The notes: generated by a model from the letters alone, not told the origin. DNA of 64,000 nt from Dokdonella sp. (GCA_024707225.1 JANQAE010000004.1:310001-374000); one strand, 5' to 3'; positions 35,337-49,905 are shown, counted from the stretch's first letter. Program-made: numbers and translations.

Positions 35337-35369
35337 ACGACAACGCCGGCACGAGGCCGGCGTTGTCGT
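35337..35369 (-). terminator. Terminator of the atp operon
   Basis: A perfect 14-bp stem (ACGACAACGCCGGC with GCCGGCGTTGTCGT) and 5-base loop lie 41 bases beyond the atpC stop. Only a short TATT follows, so it is a strong hairpin with a weak tail. Confidence 0.7.
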
Positions 35370-35409
35370 TTGCCACCCTGTGGTCGCAGGGAACATCGTC
35401 GGTGATCGA

Positions 35410-35832
35410 TCAGTGCCTGAGGCTGCGCCGCAGCTGCTCGAGCGCCTGCAGCTGGGCCACCGCCTGGGCGAGCTGAGCCTGCGCCTCGGCGATCTCCATC
35501 GCGCCGTTGCGGTCGGCCAGTGCACGCTCGGCCTCTTCCTTGGCCTTGCGCGCGGCCGCCTCGTCGAGGTCGGCGGCGCGGGCGGCCGTGTCGGCCAGGA
35601 TCGTCACCAGTTCCGGCTGCACCTCGAGGATGCCGCCGGATACGTAAAAGAACTGCTCCTCGCCGTTCTCGCGCTGCACCCGGACCTGGCCCGGACGCAG
35701 ACGCGTGATCAACGGCGCGTGCCGCGGCGCGATGCCGAGCTCGCCCATCTCACCGGACGCCACGACCAGGGTCGCGTCGCCGGCGAAGATCTCGCTCTCG
35801 GCACTGACGATTTCGCAGCGAATCGTGCTCAT
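35410..35832 (-). CDS. atpC: F1Fo ATP synthase epsilon subunit
   Basis: The epsilon subunit of 140 residues is part of the central rotor stalk and can inhibit ATP hydrolysis. It has the N-terminal beta-sandwich ([42 protein letters not shown]) and the C-terminal helical hairpin ([39 protein letters not shown]). It is the last gene of the atp operon, 14 bases after atpD. Confidence 0.96.
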   Translation of the reverse strand: MSTIRCEIVSAESEIFAGDATLVVASGEMGELGIAPRHAPLITRLRPGQVRVQRENGEEQFFYVSGGILEVQPELVTILADTAARAADLDEAAARKAKEEAERALADRNGAMEIAEAQAQLAQAVAQLQALEQLRRSLRH

Positions 35833-35846
35833 GTCGCCTCCCCGCC

Positions 35847-37489
<1,643 letters not shown>

Positions 37490-37491
37490 CC

Positions 37492-38355
37492 TTATACCGC
37501 CGCCGCGCCGCCGACGATCTCCGAGATTTCCTGGGTGATCGCGGCCTGGCGCGCCTTGTTGTAGACCAGCGTCAGCGATCCGATCGCCTTGGTCGCGTTG
37601 TCCGAGGCGCTCTTCATCGCGACCATGCGCGCGGCGTGCTCGCTGGCGAGGTTCTCGAGCACCGCCTGATAGACCAGCGACTCGACGTAGCGGACCATGA
37701 CGTGGTCGAGCACGGTCGGCGCGTCCGGCTCGTAGATGTAGTCCCACTGGTGCTTGGCCGACAGATCGTCCGACGGCGGCAGCGGCAGCAGCTGATCGAT
37801 CACCGCGCGCTGCGTCATCGTGTTGACGAAGTTGCTGTAGACCAGGTTGAGGCGGTCGATGCGGCCCTCGGTGTAGGCGTCGAGCATGACCTTGATCACG
37901 CCGATCAGGTCGGCGATCTGCGGCTTCTCGCCCAGATGCGTCACGCTGCCGACCATGTTGACCCTGAGACGGCGGAAGAACGCCAGCGCCTTGTTGCCGA
38001 TGCACACCACGTCGACCGCGACGCCCTTGCTCTCCCAGTCGCGCAGGTCCGCCAGCACGCGGCGGAACATGTTCGAGTTGAGGCCGCCGGCCAGGCCGCG
38101 GTCGCTCGAGACGATGATGTAGCCGACCCGCTTGATCTCGCCGCGCTCGACCATGAACGGGTGGCGATAGTCGACGTTGGCCTGGGCGATGTGGCCGACC
38201 AGGGTCCGCATCAGTCGCGCGTACGGGCGCGAGGCCTTCATCAGATCCTGCGCCTTGCGGATCTTCGAGGCCGAGACCATCTCCAGCGCACGCGTCACCT
38301 TGCGGGTGTTCTGCACGCTCTTGATCTTGGTTTTGATTTCGCGTCCGCCGGCCAC
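37492..38355 (-). CDS. atpG: F1Fo ATP synthase gamma subunit
   Basis: This 287-residue rotor shaft has the conserved N-terminal coiled-coil helix ([33 protein letters not shown]) and the C-terminal helix ([40 protein letters not shown]), which together form the coiled coil inside the alpha3beta3 ring. The stop is followed directly by the hairpin repeats. Confidence 0.97.
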   Translation of the reverse strand: MAGGREIKTKIKSVQNTRKVTRALEMVSASKIRKAQDLMKASRPYARLMRTLVGHIAQANVDYRHPFMVERGEIKRVGYIIVSSDRGLAGGLNSNMFRRVLADLRDWESKGVAVDVVCIGNKALAFFRRLRVNMVGSVTHLGEKPQIADLIGVIKVMLDAYTEGRIDRLNLVYSNFVNTMTQRAVIDQLLPLPPSDDLSAKHQWDYIYEPDAPTVLDHVMVRYVESLVYQAVLENLASEHAARMVAMKSASDNATKAIGSLTLVYNKARQAAITQEISEIVGGAAAV

Positions 38356-38411
38356 GTCTACCTCTCAGAACGTTCGATGTGCGTTGGATCGATGCGCGCG
38401 CGAGCGCGCGA

Positions 38412-39959
<1,548 letters not shown>

Positions 39960-40005
39960 GGTCGTTTCCGTATGGGGCGGTCGTGTCGTCCGCCTGCAAG
40001 TTCGA

Positions 40006-40539
40006 TTAGTGGGTCAGTGCCTGCTCGAGGCGGGCGAGACGTCCGCGCACGGAACCGTCGATCACCACGTCGCCGGCATCGATCACCGCGCCGCCGAGGA
40101 TCGCCGGGTCGATCGCCTGTTCGAGCTCGATGTCGCGCCCGAAGCGGCGCTTGAGCGCATCCTTGAGCTTGTCGGCCTCGCCCGCGGCGATCGGCGCCGC
40201 GGCGCGCACGCGCACCTTGAGCACGCGCTCGGCCTCGTGCTTGAGCGCCTCGAACAGCGCACCGATCTCCGGCAGCACGGCCAGGCGGCCGTTCTCGACC
40301 AGCAGCCGCAGCAAGCGCGCGAACGCCGAATCGGCCGGCTCGCCTTCGGGCAGGAACAGCGCGACGAAGTCGTCCTGGCCGATGCGCGGATCGCCGAGCA
40401 GGGCCGCGACGCGCGGATCGGCGGCCACCTGCGCGGCGAAGCCCAGGCGCCGGGCCCAGTCGCCGAGGGTGCCGCCGTCGCGCGCCAGCTCGAATGCTGC
40501 GCGCGCGTAGGGCCGGGCCAGGGTCAGTGCACTGGACAT
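40006..40539 (-). CDS. atpH: F1Fo ATP synthase delta subunit
   Basis: This 177-residue stator protein has an N-terminal helical bundle ([42 protein letters not shown]) and a C-terminal domain ending in [18 protein letters not shown], the conserved delta/OSCP signature. It links F1 to the b-subunit stalk. The gene starts 4 bases after the atpF stop. Confidence 0.95.
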   Translation of the reverse strand: MSSALTLARPYARAAFELARDGGTLGDWARRLGFAAQVAADPRVAALLGDPRIGQDDFVALFLPEGEPADSAFARLLRLLVENGRLAVLPEIGALFEALKHEAERVLKVRVRAAAPIAAGEADKLKDALKRRFGRDIELEQAIDPAILGGAVIDAGDVVIDGSVRGRLARLEQALTH

Positions 40540-40543
40540 GGGA

Positions 40544-41014
40544 TCAGATCTCGGCGACGAGCTCGTCGATCAGCGCCTTGTGGGCGCCGGCATCGATTTC
40601 GCGGTGGAGAATCTTCTCGGCGCCGGCGATCGCCAGCGACGCGACCTTGCCGCGCAGCTCCTCGCGGGCCTTGTGCGCCATCGACTCGATCTCGGCCGCG
40701 GCGACCGCCTTCTGCTTGGTCGCCTCGACGATCGCATCCTGCTTGGCCTTCTCGACGATCGCCGTGGCCTGCTGATGGGCACGTTCGATGATCGAGCCGG
40801 CCTCGACGCGCGCGGTCTTGATCTCCTCGGCGACGCGGGCGTCGGCGTCGGCGAGTTCCTTGCGCGCGCGATCGGCCGCGGCCAGGCCTTCGGCGATCTT
40901 CTTCTGGCGTTCTTCGAGCGCCGCGTTGAGCGGTGGCCAGATGAACTTCATCGTGAACCAGACGAGGATCGCGAATGAAAGGATCTGACCGAAGAATGTC
41001 ATGTTGAGATTCAT
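40544..41014 (-). CDS. atpF: F1Fo ATP synthase b subunit
   Basis: This 156-residue protein has one N-terminal membrane helix ([23 protein letters not shown]) followed by a long charged helix ([41 protein letters not shown]) that dimerises as the peripheral stalk. It has the typical length and charge pattern. Confidence 0.96.
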   Translation of the reverse strand: MNLNMTFFGQILSFAILVWFTMKFIWPPLNAALEERQKKIAEGLAAADRARKELADADARVAEEIKTARVEAGSIIERAHQQATAIVEKAKQDAIVEATKQKAVAAAEIESMAHKAREELRGKVASLAIAGAEKILHREIDAGAHKALIDELVAEI

Positions 41015-41038
41015 GACGGGTCCTCGACGTAGATGTGA

Positions 41039-41064
41039 CGCCGGCCCTCGCGGGAGGACCGGCG
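41039..41064 (-). other. Intercistronic hairpin between atpE and atpF
   Basis: CGCCGG and CCGGCG arms with an inner 4-bp stem, one mismatch and a GCGG loop. The 88-base atpE-atpF gap is longer than most in the operon. Because c subunits are needed in about tenfold excess over b, structures here can affect relative expression; that role is inference. Confidence 0.35.
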
Positions 41065-41102
41065 ACCGGCTGGCCGCGCCCGCAGGCGCAGCCAGGATCG
41101 AC

Positions 41103-42758
<1,656 letters not shown>

Positions 42759-42766
42759 CCGCGAGC

Positions 42767-42785
42767 GCCGTCCCGGATGGACGGC
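42767..42785. repeat. Single CGGAT-loop hairpin upstream of the atp promoter
   Basis: GCCGTCC-CGGAT-GGACGGC has a perfect 7-bp stem and the same CGGA-type loop as the six hairpins between atpG and atpD. It may be a lone member of the same element family, or the terminator of the upstream minus-strand gene. Confidence 0.5.
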
Positions 42786-42890
42786 CGGAGGGTCTAGCGC
42801 GGCGTGGACCGGCCCCGGCACGGCCGATCGGCGCCGGCAGCGGGCATCAGGCCGCCGGCTGCGCGCAAATGCCGCACCCCGAACGCCCGC

Positions 42891-43505
42891 TCAGTGCAGC
42901 GAATCGGACGCCGGCGCGCGCGGTACCAGCGGATCGGCCGGGTTGCCGGCGACCTGCCAGAGCGCTTCGAGATAGCCGCTGCCGAAGCCGATCGAGCCGA
43001 TCGCCTCGAACTCGTAGGCGCCGGTGTCGGGATACCAGCTGGCGTTCGGGTCGATCTCGCGCAGCACCAGCGCATCGGACTCGACGTCGACGAGCTGGCC
43101 GACGTAGCTGATCTCGCCCTCGTCGTCCTCGACCATGTTGATCGACAGCAGCGGTGCGCAGGCGGCCGCGGATCGCGCGATGCCGACCCAGTCGTCGAGC
43201 TTGAAGCCGTCCGGCACGCTCAGCTGCTCGCCGCGCAGCGCGAGCGCCTTGAGCACGAACTCGGCCGCCGGGTCGCTCTCGACGAGGCTGAGGTCGGTGA
43301 TCGCGACGGCCAGATAGCCGTCGAAACGCAGTGCGTCGCCGATCTCGGCGATCAGGCAGAACTCGCGCGACAGGCCGATCACGAAGCCGTGGATCACGCC
43401 GGGATGGATGCGCTCGCGCTGGAAGCGCATCGGAATGCGGTTCTCCAGCCCTTCGCGCAGCGCCGCGCGGATGCCGCGGGCTTTGAAGGGAACGACGGTA
43501 CTCAT
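42891..43505 (-). CDS. Hypothetical protein, 204 residues
   Basis: I do not recognise the family. The sequence is soluble, acidic and mostly beta with no signal peptide or membrane helix. Notable stretches are VIHGFVIGLSREFCLIAEIGDALRFDGYLAVAITDLSLVE, VPDGFKLDDWVGIARSAAACAPLLSINMVEDDEGEISYVGQLVDVESDALVLREIDPNASW and FEAIGSIGFGSGYLEALWQVAG. The repeated strand-turn-strand pattern (GQLVDVESDALVLREI) suggests an SH3- or PilZ-like barrel, but no PilZ RxxxR motif is visible. It lies between the atp operon and a response regulator gene on the same strand and has its own spacing on both sides (about 70 bases or more), so no partner is implied. Confidence 0.75.
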   Translation of the reverse strand: MSTVVPFKARGIRAALREGLENRIPMRFQRERIHPGVIHGFVIGLSREFCLIAEIGDALRFDGYLAVAITDLSLVESDPAAEFVLKALALRGEQLSVPDGFKLDDWVGIARSAAACAPLLSINMVEDDEGEISYVGQLVDVESDALVLREIDPNASWYPDTGAYEFEAIGSIGFGSGYLEALWQVAGNPADPLVPRAPASDSLH

Positions 43506-43577
43506 GCGGCTATGGTGGGACCTGCGGCGCCCCGGTGCAAGCCGCGGACCGCCGCGACATGGGCCGTGGCGGCGGCC

Positions 43578-44330
43578 TCAGGTGCGCTCGAGCCGGTAGC
43601 CGTGCTGGTAGATCGCGGTCAGCCGCCAGCCGTGCTCGCCGCCGAGCTCGAGCTTCTTGCGCAGGCGGCTGACGTGCGTGTCAACGGTGCGCGTGGAGAC
43701 CTGCGCGCTCATGTTCCAGACGTTCTCGAGCAGGGCGTCGCGGCTGACGATGCGGCCGAGCCGGCGGAACAGGAACGCCGCCAGGTCGAACTCGCGCTGG
43801 GTCAGATCGATGTCGCGCCCGTCCAGACAGGCCTTGCGGCGCTTCAGATCGATCAGATAAGGCGGATTGTCGATTCGCTCGGCCGCATCGGCCTCGGAAC
43901 CGACCCCGCCGCGGCGCAGCGCCGCGGCGACCCGTGCCAGCAGCTCCAGCCGCTTCGGCGGCTTGATCACGTAGTCGTCGCCGCCGCTCGCGAAGCCCTT
44001 GACGAGATCCTCTTCGGCGGCCCGGGCCGTCAGGAAGATCACCGGCAGCTCGGCGTGGATCGAGACGCGCAGCCATTCGACGACGTCGATGCCGGTCGCG
44101 TCCGGCAGCATCCAGTCCAGCAGCAGCAGGTCGATCCCGGCCGAGCCGTGCTTGCGCCGGTACTCGGTCGCACTGCCGAACAGCCGCACCGCATAGCCGG
44201 CTTCCTGCAGCCAGTGGGCGACCAGCGCGGCCTGGTCCGGGTCGTCCTCGAGCACGCCGACGACGATGTCGCGCTTGATCGACGGAGCACCGCCCGTCGA
44301 GGGGCGCAGGCTGCGAGTGGGATCGGTCAT
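43578..44330 (-). CDS. OmpR/PhoB-family response regulator
   Basis: A two-domain transcriptional regulator of 250 residues. The receiver domain has the acidic pocket (LEDDPDQA, about residues 28-30), the phospho-acceptor Asp72 in LLLLDWMLPD, Thr101 (FLTAR) and Lys123 (VIKPPK). The C-terminal winged helix has RRKACLDGRDIDLTQREFDLAAFLFRRLGRIVSRDALLENVW, RTVDTHVSRLRKKL and YQHGYRLE. All phosphorylation residues are present. No histidine kinase gene is adjacent, so the signal is unknown. ATG 44330 is chosen; the frame opens further upstream to 44360. Confidence 0.93.
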   Translation of the reverse strand: MTDPTRSLRPSTGGAPSIKRDIVVGVLEDDPDQAALVAHWLQEAGYAVRLFGSATEYRRKHGSAGIDLLLLDWMLPDATGIDVVEWLRVSIHAELPVIFLTARAAEEDLVKGFASGGDDYVIKPPKRLELLARVAAALRRGGVGSEADAAERIDNPPYLIDLKRRKACLDGRDIDLTQREFDLAAFLFRRLGRIVSRDALLENVWNMSAQVSTRTVDTHVSRLRKKLELGGEHGWRLTAIYQHGYRLERT

Positions 44331-44481
44331 TCGTTGAGGACGTCCGTCGCTCCGAGGCATGCCACTCGACCATGCCGGAAGGCGCCAGTCAATCCCGGCG
44401 TCGGCACCGGCCGGGCGCTGCCGGCAGGCCGGCCGCCGATGCGATCGACACCGGTGCCGTGGCTGTGCCCGGACACCCCGG

Positions 44482-44991
44482 TTACGCGGCGGCGGCGGCC
44501 GGCGCCGGACCGCGCGGACGCGGCATGTAGCGCAGCCAGACCAGGAACACGACCAGCGCGTCGAGCACGATCAGCGCCTGCCACAGGTACAGATGGAACC
44601 ACTCGAACCACAACTGGCTCCACTGGCCGAGGTAGAACAGGCTGATGATGCGGACCAGGTTGACCGCCTGGATCGCCAGAAAGCCCAGCCCGATGCCGAG
44701 CAGCCGGTAACGCCAGGTCGCCGGAAACGCGATGATCGCCGAGACCAGGATGATGACCGCCTCCAGCCCGTTGCAGCCGCGCTCGATGCTGATCGCAAAT
44801 CCGTTGGACGCGCTGCGGATGATGTTGCCGGTCGCGGTGGCGTCGGCGTCGAACAGCTGGATCAGCCAGACGCTGATATCGGCCAGCAGCGCGGTGAACG
44901 GCACGATCACGTGGCGCTCGACCGGCTCGATCAGGTCGAGCGGAAACAGGATGCCGACGCAGAGCAGGAAGACGAGAATGAATCGGGTCAT
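44482..44991 (-). CDS. xrtH: Exosortase H (PEP-CTERM-like/IPTLxxWG sorting transpeptidase)
   Basis: This 169-residue multi-pass membrane protein has the exosortase catalytic triad: Cys73 in [13 protein letters not shown], Arg114 in [14 protein letters not shown] and His133 in [11 protein letters not shown]. The short length and the sequence around these residues fit the XrtH subfamily, which processes proteins ending in an IPTLxxWG-CTERM tail. Exosortases recognise that C-terminal tripartite signal in the inner membrane and are thought to cut and transfer the protein. No protein with such a tail is visible in the window, and no other exosortase-locus genes are next to it, so its substrates lie elsewhere. 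Confidence 0.88.
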   Translation of the reverse strand: MTRFILVFLLCVGILFPLDLIEPVERHVIVPFTALLADISVWLIQLFDADATATGNIIRSASNGFAISIERGCNGLEAVIILVSAIIAFPATWRYRLLGIGLGFLAIQAVNLVRIISLFYLGQWSQLWFEWFHLYLWQALIVLDALVVFLVWLRYMPRPRGPAPAAAAA

Positions 44992-45113
44992 CTGCCAAGT
45001 CTAGAGCCTGTCGCGCCGCTTTGCGTGCCGCCTCCACGCCGAAGTGCGTGCGATCCGCGCCATTGCGCCGCGGCCGCATCCGCGCGGCGGTTCGTGCGGT
45101 AGCATCGACGCTC

Positions 45114-45664
45114 ATGAATCCCGCACCCAACCTGTTCCTGGTCGGCCCGATGGGGGCCGGCAAGTCGACGATCGGCCGCGCGCTCGCGGCCGCGCTCGAG
45201 CTGCCGTTCGTCGACCTCGATCACGAGATCGAGCAGCGCACCGGCGCGGCGATATCGCTGATCTTCGATCTCGAAGGCGAGGCCGGCTTCCGCATGCGCG
45301 AAACCACGCTGCTGCGCGAGCAGGCCGCCGCCGCGGCATCGTGCTCGCGACCGGCGGCGGCGCGGTGCTGAGTCCCGAGAACCGGCAGCTGCTGCGCGAG
45401 CGCGGCTTCGTCGTCTGGCTCGGTGCCGACGTCGACACGCAGCTCTCGCGGCTGGCCCACGATCGCAAGCGGCCGCTGCTGGCGACGCCGGACCGGCGCG
45501 GCACGCTGCTGGAGCTGGCGCGCCAGCGCGATCCGCTGTATGCCGAGGTCGCCGATCTGCACCTGTCCTCGACCGGCCGCGGCTACGGCGCGCAACTGAT
45601 CGCCGACCTGGTCGAGCGTGTGCAGGCGGTCTGGCTGCGCACGCCGCAGGCGGCCACCGCATGA
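45114..45664 (+). CDS. aroK: Shikimate kinase, frameshifted
   Basis: It phosphorylates shikimate with ATP in the fifth step of the shikimate pathway. It has Walker A ([11 protein letters not shown]), the shikimate-binding [11 protein letters not shown] and [10 protein letters not shown], then, in another frame, [17 protein letters not shown], the lid Arg in [15 protein letters not shown] and the C-terminal helix. The frame breaks at about 45334-45338 in GCCGCCGCGGC; one added C restores [13 protein letters not shown]. Intact length would be about 183 residues. The aroB gene overlaps its stop (ATGA), as in the common aroKB operon. Because the enzyme is needed for aromatic amino-acid synthesis, the break is probably a sequencing error. 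Confidence 0.88.
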
Positions 45665-46746
45665 GCGCGCCGCTGGAAGTGCAGGTCGCGCTCGGCGAGC
45701 GCGGCTACCCGATCCGGATCGGCCGCGGCCTGCTCGGTGAGTCCTCGCACTGGCGCGCCGCGCTGCGCGGCAGGCAGGCGCTGATCGTCACCGACGACAT
45801 CGTCGGCGCGCATTACCTCGACCGCGTCGCCGCCGGACTCGACGGGCTCGAGCACGCCGCCGTCACGATTCCTTCCGGCGAGCGCCACAAGACGCTCGAA
45901 CAGGTCGAGCGCGTGTTCGACGCCCTCGCCGCGATGCGCGCCAATCGCGACGTCACGCTGATCGCGCTCGGCGGCGGCGTGATCGGCGACCTCGCCGGCT
46001 TCGCCGCAGCCTGCTGGATGCGCGGCGTCGGCTTCGTGCAGATGCCGACCACGCTGCTGGCGATGGTCGACTCCTCGGTCGGCGGCAAGACCGGCGTGAA
46101 CCTGCCGGCCGGCAAAAATCTGGTCGGCGCGTTCCACCAGCCGCGCTGCGTGATCGCCGATACCGACACGCTCGGCACCCTGCCGCCACGCGAGTACCGC
46201 TCCGGCCTCGCCGAGGTCGTCAAGTACGGCGCGATCGGCGACCGGGCGTTCTTCGAGTGGCTCGAGGCGCGAGCCGATGCGCTGCTCGCGCGCGAGCCGG
46301 CCGTGCTGGCCGAGGCGATCGCGGCCAGCTGCCGCAACAAGGCCGCGATCGTCGAGCGCGACGAACGCGAGGACGGCGAGCGCGCCCTGCTGAACTTCGG
46401 ACACACCTTCGGCCACGCACTGGAGACCGAGGCCGGCTACGGCCGCCTGCTGCACGGCGAAGCGGTCGCGATCGGCATGGTCATGGCGGCGCGTCTGGCG
46501 GCGCGTATCGCCGACGCACCCCAGACCGACGCCGAGCGGCTCGCGGCGCTGCTCGAGAAGCTCGATCTCCCGACCCGCCTGCCCGAGGCGATCGAGCCCG
46601 GCCGCCTGCTCGATCCGATGCGCCTGGACAAGAAGAACCTCGACGGCCGTCTGCGTCTGATCCTCTGGGATCGTCTCGGGGCGGCACACGCCCGCTTCGT
46701 CGACACCGATCGCGTCGCGGCGTTCCTGTCCTCACCGACTGGCTGA
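45661..46746 (+). CDS. aroB: 3-dehydroquinate synthase
   Basis: This 361-residue enzyme is of the usual length. It turns DAHP into 3-dehydroquinate, the second step of the shikimate pathway, with NAD and a divalent metal. Motifs: NAD-binding LIALGGGVIGDLAGFAAACWMRG, SSVGGKTGVNLP, metal and catalytic residues in NFGHTFGHALE and LHGEAVAIGM, and LDKKNLDGRLRLIL. It starts at an ATGA overlap with aroK, which indicates translational coupling. Confidence 0.97.
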   Translation: MSAPLEVQVALGERGYPIRIGRGLLGESSHWRAALRGRQALIVTDDIVGAHYLDRVAAGLDGLEHAAVTIPSGERHKTLEQVERVFDALAAMRANRDVTLIALGGGVIGDLAGFAAACWMRGVGFVQMPTTLLAMVDSSVGGKTGVNLPAGKNLVGAFHQPRCVIADTDTLGTLPPREYRSGLAEVVKYGAIGDRAFFEWLEARADALLAREPAVLAEAIAASCRNKAAIVERDEREDGERALLNFGHTFGHALETEAGYGRLLHGEAVAIGMVMAARLAARIADAPQTDAERLAALLEKLDLPTRLPEAIEPGRLLDPMRLDKKNLDGRLRLILWDRLGAAHARFVDTDRVAAFLSSPTG

Positions 46747-46770
46747 GCATTCGTAACGCAGGAGGCCTGA

Positions 46771-46789
46771 TCGGCCGCGTTGCGGCCGA
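46771..46789 (+). terminator. Weak hairpin after aroB
   Basis: TCGGCCGC and GCGGCCGA form an 8-bp stem with a GTT loop, 24 bases after the aroB stop. There is no T-run, so termination by it is uncertain. Confidence 0.35.
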
Positions 46790-46906
46790 CGCCCGTCCAC
46801 CTGCGGCGTGGCAACCGATCGCGCAGCACCATCGACCAATCCGGACAGGCTCCGTGTCCCGGGCCGATCGCCGCGTATGCACACCGCAGACCCGGACCGA
46901 GCGGAC

Positions 46907-46935
46907 AAAAAAAGACGGCCCCTTTCGGGGCCGTC
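46907..46935 (-). terminator. Intrinsic terminator of the TonB-dependent receptor gene
   Basis: On the minus strand, GACGGCCCC and GGGGCCGTC form a perfect 9-bp stem around GAAA, followed by seven T. It lies 27 bases past the receptor stop codon. This is the clearest factor-independent terminator in the window. Confidence 0.92.
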
Positions 46936-46962
46936 CAAGATTGCAGCGTACAGAGCTTCTTA

Positions 46963-49905
46963 TCAGAAGCGCTGCTGGTACTTCAGGTAGTAGAAGCGAC
47001 CGATGTCGAAGCCGCCGTAGTACGAGAACTGGCTGTTCGGGTTCGAGTACATGAACGGACCGCGATGATCGAACGCGTTGTTCGCACCGACCGAGACCGT
47101 ACCGTTCCACGGGGCCGTCCAGCGGAACTGGAGGTCGTGGAAGGTGTTCGAGCCCGTGCGGTTGACCGGCGACGGCGTGAACACCACCTGGCCGGTCAGA
47201 TCGTTGTACGACGGGTAGCCGTAGTTCGGATCGTTACACTCCGGACCACCGCTGGCCGCGTCATACACGCAGCTTTCCTTCATGCCCGAGTAGTAGCGCA
47301 TGCCCCAGCTCGCGCCGAAGTCGCCCAGGCTCCAGTCCAGCGTCAGGTTCGACTTGGTGCGGAACTGACTGCCCCAGCCGGTGCCGTTGAACGGGATTTC
47401 CGGGGTGCCCGGCTCGGTCTTGCTCTTCCAGTAGGAAACGTACGACGTCTCCCAGGTGACCATGAAGCGACCGAACGAGAACTCCGGCAGGCGGTAACGA
47501 ACGCCGAAGTCGTAGCCTTCGGTTTCGATCCAGCCGAGGTTGCGCGTACCGAAGATCAGGTAGTTGACCGCGCCGGTGACCGGGTCACGCGTGAAGTTCT
47601 GGCAACGGCTGGCGATACCACGCTCGTAGCAGTCCGAGAGGATCGCGCCCGGGCTGTCGCTGCTGACCAGGTTGTCGATCTTGATGCGGTACCAGTCCAG
47701 CGTGATGTCCAGGCCCTGGATGTAGCTCGGGCTGTAGACCGCACCCAGCGTCTTGCTGACCGAGGTCTCCGGCAGCAGGAACGGGTTCGCACCGCCGAGG
47801 AACGGGAAGTTGGTCTGGCACGGGAAGCTCGTGCAGTCCGCACCACCCTGACCCGGCTGGATGAAGCCCGACGGGAGCGCCGGCTGACCGCCGAAGCCGC
47901 CGTAGCAGCGGGTCGCCGTGGCGCCTTCCGGCGGACGGCCACCGACGACCGAGCACGGATCGGTGTAGTAGGCGTAGGTCGAGCTCAGATCGCCGTACAG
48001 GTCACCGATGGTCGGCGCACGGAAGCCTTCCGCGTAGGTACCGCGGATCAGCAGGTCGTCGATCGGCTTCCACTTCAGGCCGAACTTGCCGTTGGTCGTC
48101 TTGCCGAACGTGTTGAAGTCCGAACGACGGCCAGCGACGTTGAACGACAGCTCGCGGAACGCCGGAATGTCCTTGAGCACCGGCACATCGAGCTCGAGGT
48201 AGTATTCCTTGACGTTGTAACCGCCGCCCCGGCCGCCGATGGCGAGCTCGGTGGTCAGGCCGGCCGCGGTCATGCGATCCGGATTGAAGTCGCCTTCCTC
48301 GCGACGGTATTCGTAACCGGCCGCGAACGACAGGTCACCGGCCGGCAGCGTGAACAGAGCGCCGGTCAGGTTGGCCGTGTAGTTGATGGTCTTGGAACCA
48401 CCGGTCGAGGTCGTCGGCGCGATCAGGAAGTCCTGGACGGCCTGGTCACCGAGCGAGTTCTCGAGACCGCTGCCGTACGGTGCCAGCGGGTTCCACGGCA
48501 CGCACTCGTCGAGCGGGATCGGGTTGGTCGCGCTGCCGCACTGGATGATGCCGTCGGCGTTGCGGAACGACGGACCGACCGCAGCCTGCAGATTGGCGAT
48601 GTTGTAGTTGCCGGTGCCGGTACGGACGAAGTCGTTCTTGTTGTAGAAGTAGCCGACGTCCCAGTTCCACGAGTGGTCGCCCACGTCGAACCAGCCTTCG
48701 AAACCGCCGGTGAAGCGGTAGGTGCTGAGCTCGCTCCAGGTCGCACGCGGGACTTCCCAGCCGCGACGCGTCCAGTTGACGCTCTGCGGCGTGGCATAGC
48801 CGTGGTGGCTGCCGAACGGGTTGAAGTAGCTGTCGGCCGACATCGGCGCGGCGACGGCGGCGCTCTGCAGCGGGTAGCCGGCGACGGTGTTCTCGGTCTC
48901 ACGCTTGTTGTACAGCACGTCCGAACGGAACGTGATGTTGTCGGTCAGGTTGAACGTGCCGGCGACGAACACCGAGGTACGCTCCATGCCCGACAGCAGG
49001 TTCATCTGCTGGTTCGAGTTGGCGTAATCGGAATCCCAGCCATCGGTCGTCGGCGTGCGGACGCGACGGAAGTTGGAGAAGTCGTACGGGTCGCCGCTGA
49101 AGCCCGGACCCAGGGTCCAGTTGCCGCCGCCCGGAATGCCGAGCAGGGTGCCCCACTGGCTGACCGGGCTCCAGCCCGCGCCGGGATGACGCGGCTGCGG
49201 CGTCTCGGAGAACCAGCGGTCCTTCGCCCAGACCGGATCTTCCTTCGCGTACGACACGCTCATCGTGACCGAGCTGCGCTCGCCGGTCGAACCGATCGTG
49301 AAGTCGTACTGCTGACGCTCACCGTCGTCCTCGTCGTACTGACCGAGATAGACGTTCATCTCGGCGCCTTCGAAGCGCGAACGCGTGATGATGTTGATGA
49401 CGCCGGCGATGGCGTCCGAACCGTAGACCGACGAGGCGCCATCCTTCAGGATGTCGATGCGCTCGATGATGCCGACCGGGATCGTGGCGATGTCCTGGTA
49501 GCCCTCGGAGTTCGCGCCGAGACGCTTGCCGTTGACGAGGACGAGGGTGCGCTCCGGACCGAGGTCACGCAGGTCGATGTACGAACCGCCCGCGCTCTCG
49601 TTCGCGGCCAGAGCCTGCGAACGGCTGAACGCCGGCGAGCCAGCGGACGTCACGTTCAACAGGATGTCGGCGACCGAGCTGAAGCCCTGCTTCTCGATCT
49701 GGGCGCGGTCGATCGTCAGAACCGGCTGAGCGGTCTCGACGTCGGCCTTGCGGATGCGCGAACCGGTGACGACGATCGTCTCCAGCTTGTCTGCACCGGC
49801 GTCCTGCGCGAACACAGGGCTTCCGGTCAGACCGACCGCAGTCGCCGCACCCGCATACAGTGCGAAGCGAACGGCCTTGAAAAGCTCGTTGCTGTTCAAT
49901 CTCAT
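46963..49905 (-). CDS. TonB-dependent receptor
   Basis: This 980-residue outer-membrane transporter has a signal peptide (MRLNSNELFKAVRFALYAGAATAVGLTGSPVFAQ) and then ETIVVTGSRIRKADVETAQPVL, near the TonB box. The plug domain follows (IEKQGFSSVADILLN, PERTLVLVNGKRLG, IERIDILKDGASSVYGSDAIAGVINIITRS), then a 22-strand barrel ending in aromatic FYYLKYQQRF. Four or more Cys pairs occur in extracellular loops (IQCGSATNPIPLDEC, DCTSFPCQTN). This is the GSRI-type of Xanthomonadales/Lysobacter receptors; the substrate (peptide, sugar or other) cannot be predicted. The ATG at 49905 is preceded by GGAGAGTGACAAA. It is monocistronic, with its own promoter and terminator. Confidence 0.95.
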   Translation of the reverse strand: MRLNSNELFKAVRFALYAGAATAVGLTGSPVFAQDAGADKLETIVVTGSRIRKADVETAQPVLTIDRAQIEKQGFSSVADILLNVTSAGSPAFSRSQALAANESAGGSYIDLRDLGPERTLVLVNGKRLGANSEGYQDIATIPVGIIERIDILKDGASSVYGSDAIAGVINIITRSRFEGAEMNVYLGQYDEDDGERQQYDFTIGSTGERSSVTMSVSYAKEDPVWAKDRWFSETPQPRHPGAGWSPVSQWGTLLGIPGGGNWTLGPGFSGDPYDFSNFRRVRTPTTDGWDSDYANSNQQMNLLSGMERTSVFVAGTFNLTDNITFRSDVLYNKRETENTVAGYPLQSAAVAAPMSADSYFNPFGSHHGYATPQSVNWTRRGWEVPRATWSELSTYRFTGGFEGWFDVGDHSWNWDVGYFYNKNDFVRTGTGNYNIANLQAAVGPSFRNADGIIQCGSATNPIPLDECVPWNPLAPYGSGLENSLGDQAVQDFLIAPTTSTGGSKTINYTANLTGALFTLPAGDLSFAAGYEYRREEGDFNPDRMTAAGLTTELAIGGRGGGYNVKEYYLELDVPVLKDIPAFRELSFNVAGRRSDFNTFGKTTNGKFGLKWKPIDDLLIRGTYAEGFRAPTIGDLYGDLSSTYAYYTDPCSVVGGRPPEGATATRCYGGFGGQPALPSGFIQPGQGGADCTSFPCQTNFPFLGGANPFLLPETSVSKTLGAVYSPSYIQGLDITLDWYRIKIDNLVSSDSPGAILSDCYERGIASRCQNFTRDPVTGAVNYLIFGTRNLGWIETEGYDFGVRYRLPEFSFGRFMVTWETSYVSYWKSKTEPGTPEIPFNGTGWGSQFRTKSNLTLDWSLGDFGASWGMRYYSGMKESCVYDAASGGPECNDPNYGYPSYNDLTGQVVFTPSPVNRTGSNTFHDLQFRWTAPWNGTVSVGANNAFDHRGPFMYSNPNSQFSYYGGFDIGRFYYLKYQQRF

